A stretch of DNA of 17,748 nt from an uncultured Pseudoxanthomonas sp. (GTDB taxonomy: Bacteria > Pseudomonadota > Gammaproteobacteria > Xanthomonadales > Xanthomonadaceae), in contig CALJUL010000109.1 in the NCBI GenBank assembly GCA_937975725.1, forward strand, positions 1-17,748. The letters run 5' to 3'. The translations under genes were made by a program, and so were the position numbers. Below, one piece after another: positions 13,885 to 17,748 of the stretch. The notes under the pieces were generated by a model. The model had not been told where the DNA came from and ran no database searches. It saw only the letters and a list, made by a program, of their open reading frames with translations. The number at the start of each line of letters is the position of its first letter. The first letter of the stretch is position 1.

Positions 13885-13907
13885 TTGCGGACGGTTTCCG
13901 TCCGCAA
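13885..13907. promoter_or_regulatory. Palindrome upstream of the WYL regulator, candidate operator
   Basis: TTGCGGACGG at 13885-13894 and CCGTCCGCAA at 13898-13907 are perfect complements around TTT. The 23-nt palindrome lies about 20-45 bp upstream of the WYL start and is the obvious candidate for autoregulation. It could instead be a hairpin in the leader. Confidence 0.5.
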
Positions 13908-13981
13908 CGGAATGCCTGAATGACGCCCCCGGCCGCAGCCGGGAGCGCAGGTTGGCTGCGGTGGCCACCGCCGTCAGGCCA

Positions 13982-14398
13982 TCAGGCGCTGCGGGTGCGG
14001 GCGCGCTTGGCGGCCGGCTTGCGCGCCGGCGCGGTGCGTGTGCGGGAAGCGGTGCGCCGGGTGGCGGGCTTGCGCGTGCGGGCCGCCGGCTTGCCGGCCG
14101 GCTTCAGGCCCAGCCGGGCCAGCACGGGCTGGAGGCGGGTTTCCACTCCGGTGCCGAGCCGGTCGATGCCGGCCTCACCCTGCCGGCGGGCGGCGGCGAA
14201 GCGTTCCAGCACGTCGCGCTGTGCGTCGCCGGCCAGCTTCTCCACGTGCAGGCGGGCGCCGTGCAGGCGGTCGGCCATGCCTGCGGCGGCGGCCGCAGCC
14301 TGGCGACGGGTGACGGCGATCAGGCCCAGGCCGGCCAGCCATGCGTGGCGCAGGCTCGGTTCGGGCATCTTGCGGCGGGGGTTCTTGCGGGTGGCCAT
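13982..14398 (-). CDS. Short phasin-like protein with basic Ala/Arg tail
   Basis: The 138-residue protein shares the phasin landmark with the gene at 7243: HAWLAGLGLIAVTRRQ (18-33) corresponds to WLAGVGAFGRAQ there. It continues as an Ala-rich amphipathic helix (34-98), with a tail at 100-138 of Lys/Arg/Ala/Pro repeats resembling histone H1. It is shorter and more Arg-rich than its paralogue. The start ATG has GGAG about 6 nt upstream. It diverges from the TPR gene across 162 bp. Granule binding is inferred from the N-terminal pattern; a DNA-binding protein with a basic tail is an alternative. Confidence 0.7.
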   Translation of the reverse strand: MATRKNPRRKMPEPSLRHAWLAGLGLIAVTRRQAAAAAAGMADRLHGARLHVEKLAGDAQRDVLERFAAARRQGEAGIDRLGTGVETRLQPVLARLGLKPAGKPAARTRKPATRRTASRTRTAPARKPAAKRARTRSA

Positions 14399-14560
14399 GG
14401 GGGCTCCACGTGCCGGGCACGATGACCGGCTTCCATGAACCGATGCTGCCGGCGCGCGCTCGAGCAATCACACTATTGGCCGGTCCGCGCGCGCTTTGCG
14501 TAGGGCTTGCTGGCAGCGGCCTTCGCCGCCATCCTCCCCGCATCCTGGGAGGAACACGCG

Positions 14561-15415
14561 ATGGCCGGAAAGACTTCGAAGTGGGCGCCGTTTCCGCACG
14601 ACGCCAAGGCGTTCGCCTACGCCGGCGACGCCTTGAAGAAGGCGTGGCCCGCCCTGCACGCCGGCGACGCCGAGCCCTTCCCCGACGAGAAGCGCGCCAA
14701 GGCGCTGATCGCGGCGGCCGGCAAGGCGGCCAAGGGGCTGGAGCCGGCGGACCTGGCGCAGCGGCTGCAGGACGCCTGGCGCGCGTTCCACCGCGGCGAT
14801 TTCCAGGCGGCGTTCGAGGCCGGCCAGGCGCTGGGGCCGCTGGGCGCCTCGGTCGCGGTCAAGGCGCTGGGCATCCACGCCACCTACCTGGTGGACGACG
14901 AGGACGAGAAGCTCAAGCGCTTCGAACAGGCCGCCAAGCTGGCCGAGGCCGCGATCCAGGCGCTGCCGGACGAGGCCAACAGCCATTACCGCCACGCCTT
15001 CGCGCTGGGCCGCTACAGCCAGGGCCTGAGCATCGCCAAGGCGCTCAAGCAGGGCATCGCCGGCAAGGTCCGCGCCGCGCTGGGCACCGCGCTGGAACTG
15101 GCGCCCAAGCACGCCGAGGCGCATACCGCGCTGGCGCTGTACCACGCCGAGATCATCGGCAAGATCGGCGCCATGATCGGCGGCCTGACCTACGGGGCGA
15201 AGGCCGGCGAGGCCGAGGCGCACATCAAGACCGCGCTGAAACTCACCCCCGATTCGCCCATCGCCCACCTGGAGCACGGCAACGTGCTGCTGTTGCTGTA
15301 CGGCGACAAGAAGGAGGACGCCGCCGCGGCTGCCTTCGAGAAGGCCGGCAAGCTGAAGCCGCGCGATGCCATGGAAGCGCTCGACGCCGCCCACGCGAAT
15401 GCGCAGATCGAGTAA
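14561..15415 (+). CDS. TPR-repeat protein of unknown function
   Basis: The 284-residue protein is almost wholly helical, Ala/Lys/Leu-rich, without signal peptide or membrane segment. At least four TPR-like helix pairs can be read: about 120-153 (RFEQAAKLAEAAIQALPDEA), 169-199 (VRAALGTALELAPKHAEAHTALALYHAEI), 216-249 (GEAEAHIKTALKLTPDSPIA) and 251-280 (AAAAFEKAGKLKPRDAMEA). These should form a scaffold for protein binding. The ATG chosen has a strong ribosome site (GGGAGGA); the open frame extends 18 codons upstream without support. The secreted protein gene overlaps its last 17 nt, so the two are probably translated together. Confidence 0.82.
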   Translation: MAGKTSKWAPFPHDAKAFAYAGDALKKAWPALHAGDAEPFPDEKRAKALIAAAGKAAKGLEPADLAQRLQDAWRAFHRGDFQAAFEAGQALGPLGASVAVKALGIHATYLVDDEDEKLKRFEQAAKLAEAAIQALPDEANSHYRHAFALGRYSQGLSIAKALKQGIAGKVRAALGTALELAPKHAEAHTALALYHAEIIGKIGAMIGGLTYGAKAGEAEAHIKTALKLTPDSPIAHLEHGNVLLLLYGDKKEDAAAAAFEKAGKLKPRDAMEALDAAHANAQIE

Positions 15416-16034
15416 GCCCGCCCTCGCCGCGCTCGCGATGGCTGCAGCCTGCCTGGCGCAGGCCCGCGCGGCCGCGCCCGCGCCGCCGGCTCCTGCACGG
15501 ACGGCGCCTGCACAGACCCCGCCTGCGCAAGCCGTTCCCGCACCGGCCTCGGGCAACGTCGCGCCGGCCACGCCGCCGCCGGCCCTGTCCGGCGACACCC
15601 TGGAAGACGCTCTCGCCTGCCGCACGCCGGTGACCGACATTCCGCGGCTGCTGACACGCCTGCGCCGCGAACGCCCCTCCGAATTCGTACAGACCGAGCG
15701 GCAATACTCCGCCCCGGCCATGGACCTGTACCGGCTCGACGACGCCGTGGAAGCCTGGGGCAACGCCGCCGACGCCATCGTGATCACCGACAACCGCGTG
15801 CTGATGCTGGTGGACCTGCCGCAGAACGACGTGGCGGCGCAGCTCGAACGCGCCCTAGAGCAGACCCGCGAAACGCCGCTGGCCGGCGCACTGGACAACG
15901 GCCACGCGCTGGTGGTCTACGCCGGCGACCGTCCCGGCCTGCAGGGCTATACGCTGATCGGCTGCGAATACCGCACCGAAGGACTGTCGCTGCTCGACGA
16001 TCCCGACGACGCCTGGCGCAAGCCGACGCGCTGA
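15399..16034 (+). CDS. Secreted protein of unknown function
   Basis: The 211-residue protein begins with a signal peptide (MRRSSKPALAALAMAAACLA, cleavage likely after QARA at about 24). An Ala/Pro/Thr low-complexity linker follows to about residue 63. The conserved-looking domain (about 65-200) contains DTLEDALACR and two cysteines (near 74 and 187). I recognise no family; Xanthomonad-specific periplasmic proteins look like this. The chosen ATG lies inside the TPR gene, overlapping it by 17 nt, and gives a proper signal peptide; an ATG at 15366 would add 11 residues before it. Cleavage and export are inferred. Confidence 0.7.
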   Translation: MRRSSKPALAALAMAAACLAQARAAAPAPPAPARTAPAQTPPAQAVPAPASGNVAPATPPPALSGDTLEDALACRTPVTDIPRLLTRLRRERPSEFVQTERQYSAPAMDLYRLDDAVEAWGNAADAIVITDNRVLMLVDLPQNDVAAQLERALEQTRETPLAGALDNGHALVVYAGDRPGLQGYTLIGCEYRTEGLSLLDDPDDAWRKPTR

Positions 16035-16272
16035 GCCGGCCCATGCGGCGGCGCTGCGCTTCCGCGCCCCGCCCTTCCCGCTCCATACCTTCTCTATTCC
16101 TTTCGCGCACCGCCCCTGCGACGCGCCGTCGCAGGCCCGTGCCGCGCGCGGCGCGCCCTTAACGGCGGCTCCGGCCGGGACTTTAGGGCGCCGCGGCGCC
16201 TGCTTGCGGCTTCGTTCTGGCCCGCGAAAACAGCGGTTTTCCCGCGCCTAGCACAGGTCCGCGCAAAAAGCC
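16035..16272. other. Non-coding region upstream of the flagellin promoter, with GC hairpins
   Basis: No gene is supported. A perfect 9-bp hairpin, CCTGCGACG (16115-16123) with CGTCGCAGG (16127-16135), lies about 80 nt after the preceding stop. GGCGCCGCGGCGCC at 16187-16200 is a self-complementary 14-mer, and GAAAAC (16226-16231) pairs with GTTTTC (16236-16241). These may end transcription of the upstream pair or bind a regulator, but there is no T-tract after any of them. Confidence 0.5.
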
Positions 16273-16299
16273 TAAAGGTTTTTTCGGGAGCGCCGTTAT
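16273..16299 (+). promoter_or_regulatory. Sigma-28 (FliA) flagellar promoter
   Basis: TAAAGGTT at 16273-16280 and GCCGTTAT at 16292-16299 are separated by 11 nt, matching the FliA consensus TAAAGTTT-N11-GCCGATAA at 13 of 16 positions. The predicted start near 16306 gives a leader of about 88 nt before the flagellin ATG, which has the ribosome site AGAGGAG. This fits late-class flagellin control. Confidence 0.85.
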
Positions 16300-16393
16300 C
16301 CCTTTCGCAAACCGAAGGCGACTGGCCACCACACAAAAAACGGGCAGCGCTTTCTTCCTTCCACGCCGTGAACCTAGATAAGAGGAGACGAAC

Positions 16394-17596
16394 ATGGCAC
16401 AGGTCATCAACACCAACACGATGTCGCTCAACGCTCAGCGCAATCTGAGCACGAGCGGCGCCTCGCTGGCCACCACCATCCAGCGCCTGTCCTCGGGCCT
16501 GCGCATCAACAGCGCCAAGGACGACGCCGCCGGCCTGGCGATCTCCGAACGCTTCAGCACCCAGATCCGCGGCCTGGATGTCGCGGTCCGCAACGCCAAC
16601 GACGGCATCTCGCTGGCCCAGGTCGCCGAAGGCTCGCTGAGCGAGATCGGCAACAACCTGCAGCGCATCCGCGAACTGGCAGTGCAGTCGGCCAACGCCA
16701 GCAACTCCGCTTCCGACCGCGCCGCGCTGAACGCCGAAGTCAAGCAACTGGTTGCCGAAGTCGACCGCGTGGCCAAGCAGGCCGATTTCAACGGCACCAA
16801 GCTGCTGGACGGTTCGTTCACCAGCCAGTTGTTCCAGGTCGGCGCCAACGCCGGCCAGGCCATCGCCATCGACAAGGTGGTCGACGCCCGCACCCAGACG
16901 CTGGGCGGCGGCCTGTTCGACAGCGGCACCGTCACGGTGGCCGCGCCGGCCGACGGCAACACCGACGTCAGCTTCACCGGCCTGAGCATCGCCAACGGCA
17001 CCGGCGGCACGATCAGCTTCGACGACCTGACCGTCAGGGCGTCGGGCGTGGACGCCGCCACCACCCAGAAGTCCGCCGTGAGCGCGCTGGCCGCGCACCT
17101 CAACGCCAAGCTGGGCGAGACCGGCGTGTACGCCGAAGCCAACTCGGCCAGCACCGCGGTGGTGTTGACCGCCGTCAAGCAGAGCCTGAACGCCAGCGGC
17201 GCCTACGCCAACATGACGGTCGCGGTGACCGGCGCCACCTACGCTGGCGACAACACCGCCCCGGCCGCGCCGGCCTCCAAGTTCGTCAAGGACCTGGACA
17301 TCTCCAGCTTCAAGGGCGCGCAGCAGGCGCTGGAAATCGTCGACAAGGCGCTGACCGCCGTGAACGGCGCGCGCGCCGACCTGGGCGCCATCCAGAACCG
17401 CTTCACCTCGGTGGTCGCCAACCTGCAGACCAGTTCGGAAAACCTGGCCGCTTCGCGCAGCCGCATCCGCGACACCGACTTCGCCAAGGAAACCGCCGAA
17501 CTGACCCGCACCCAGATCCTGCAGCAAGCCGGCACCGCCATGCTCGCCCAGGCCAACCAGGTACCCCAGAACGTCCTCAGCTTGTTGAAGGGTTGA
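16394..17596 (+). CDS. fliC: Flagellin
   Basis: The 400-residue protein is the filament subunit exported by the flagellar type III system. The conserved N-terminal D0/D1 region (1-~165) begins MAQVINTNTMSLNAQRNL and has LSSGLRINSAKDDAAGLAIS (32-51) and QVAEGSLSEIGNNLQRIRELAVQSAN. The C-terminal D1/D0 region (~300-400) has NRFTSVVANLQTSSENLAASRSRIRDTDFAKE and ends NQVPQNVLSLLKG. The middle (~170-295) is the variable, surface-exposed part, rich in Thr, Ala and Gly. Length is normal for this family. A sigma-28 promoter precedes it, and a second flagellin gene follows after 79 bp. Confidence 0.97.
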   Translation: MAQVINTNTMSLNAQRNLSTSGASLATTIQRLSSGLRINSAKDDAAGLAISERFSTQIRGLDVAVRNANDGISLAQVAEGSLSEIGNNLQRIRELAVQSANASNSASDRAALNAEVKQLVAEVDRVAKQADFNGTKLLDGSFTSQLFQVGANAGQAIAIDKVVDARTQTLGGGLFDSGTVTVAAPADGNTDVSFTGLSIANGTGGTISFDDLTVRASGVDAATTQKSAVSALAAHLNAKLGETGVYAEANSASTAVVLTAVKQSLNASGAYANMTVAVTGATYAGDNTAPAAPASKFVKDLDISSFKGAQQALEIVDKALTAVNGARADLGAIQNRFTSVVANLQTSSENLAASRSRIRDTDFAKETAELTRTQILQQAGTAMLAQANQVPQNVLSLLKG

Positions 17597-17607
17597 TCCC
17601 GATCGCG

Positions 17608-17658
17608 TCCCCCGTTGCACGGCGGGGAATCGTGAAACTCCCTCCCCCGTGCGCAACG
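17608..17658 (+). promoter_or_regulatory. Alternative hairpins between the two flagellin genes
   Basis: TCCCC-C-G at 17608-17614 can pair with CGGGGA at 17623-17628. The overlapping segment CGTTGCACGG at 17613-17622 can instead pair with CCGTGCGCAACG at 17647-17658 with a 2-nt bulge. The two folds exclude each other, and the second ends just before the ribosome site AAGGA of the next gene. There is no sigma-28 box in this gap. Confidence 0.4.
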
Positions 17659-17675
17659 CCTAAGGAACACATCTC

Positions 17676-17748
17676 ATGGCACAGGTAATCAACACCAACA
17701 CGATGTCGCTCAATGCTCAGCGCAACCTGAGCACCAGTGGTGCATCGC
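17676..17748 (+). CDS. Second flagellin, 5' end only (cut by window end)
   Basis: The 24 complete codons visible encode the same N-terminal residues as the upstream flagellin, and the ribosome site AAGGA lies about 9 nt before the ATG. All seven nucleotide differences from the upstream copy over these 73 bases are at third codon positions. It is therefore a tandem paralogue, probably read through from the upstream sigma-28 promoter. Its variable region is not seen. Confidence 0.93.
   Translation, partial: MAQVINTNTMSLNAQRNLSTSGAS

Noticed and set aside
12959..14425. 488-residue plus-strand open frame across the WYL and phasin-like genes
   Set aside because: Spans two genes of the opposite strand and their gap, with shadow-like composition.
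16094..17656. 520-residue minus-strand open frame opposite flagellin
   Set aside because: Flagellin is certain; this is its antisense frame with Val/Gly-rich bias.

Overview
The window is about 17.7 kb of GC-rich, densely coded bacterial chromosome. Gene content and order (serC upstream of a pheA-type P-protein, msrP/msrQ, a fatty acyl-CoA reductase fusion protein, tandem flagellins) and GTAG-type intergenic palindromes suggest a gammaproteobacterium of the Xanthomonadaceae/Lysobacteraceae (Xanthomonas, Pseudoxanthomonas, Lysobacter or a relative). That placement rests on recognising protein families; no search was run. I see no tRNA, rRNA, CRISPR array, insertion sequence or prophage, and codon use looks uniform, so this reads as core chromosome with some lineage-specific genes.

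Layout. 1-1556 (minus): the 5' end of pheA and complete serC, separated by an inverted-repeat pair. 1742-3672 (plus): msrP and msrQ, the periplasmic methionine-sulfoxide repair pair, unusually 332 bp apart. 3641-4444 (minus): a tail-anchored protein with two FHA domains, overlapping msrQ tail to tail and divergent from a small polyhydroxyalkanoate (PHA)-system protein (4542-4817). 5103-5816 (minus) and 5904-7148 (plus): an uncharacterised protein divergent from a patatin-like phospholipase. 7243-7800: a PHA-granule phasin with a histone-H1-like tail, followed by a structured region of three hairpins ending in a strong terminator. 8059-9045: a membrane protein with a degenerate Mrr-like nuclease domain. 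9134-9556: a truncated haemoglobin. 9751-11739 (minus): a two-domain fatty acyl-CoA reductase, divergent from acyl-CoA-binding protein plus a PhaD-like TetR regulator (11888-12789). 12911-13864 (minus): a WYL regulator with two palindromes just upstream. 13982-14398 (minus): a second, shorter phasin-like protein. 14561-16034: a TPR protein overlapping a secreted protein. 16273-17748: a sigma-28 promoter and two tandem flagellin genes, the second cut by the window edge.

How the genes fit together. About half of them point to acyl-CoA and neutral-lipid handling: two phasin-like proteins, a PHA-system protein, a patatin lipase, a fatty acyl-CoA reductase, an acyl-CoA-binding protein and a PhaD-like TetR. 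No PHA synthase or wax-ester synthase lies in the window, so a storage-granule or fatty-alcohol role is inference. The most notable non-coding signals are the structured region after the first phasin gene, a 17-nt palindrome on the promoter of the acyl-CoA-binding protein/TetR pair, two adjacent palindromes before the WYL regulator, three inverted pairs of one intergenic repeat family, and alternative hairpins in front of the second flagellin.
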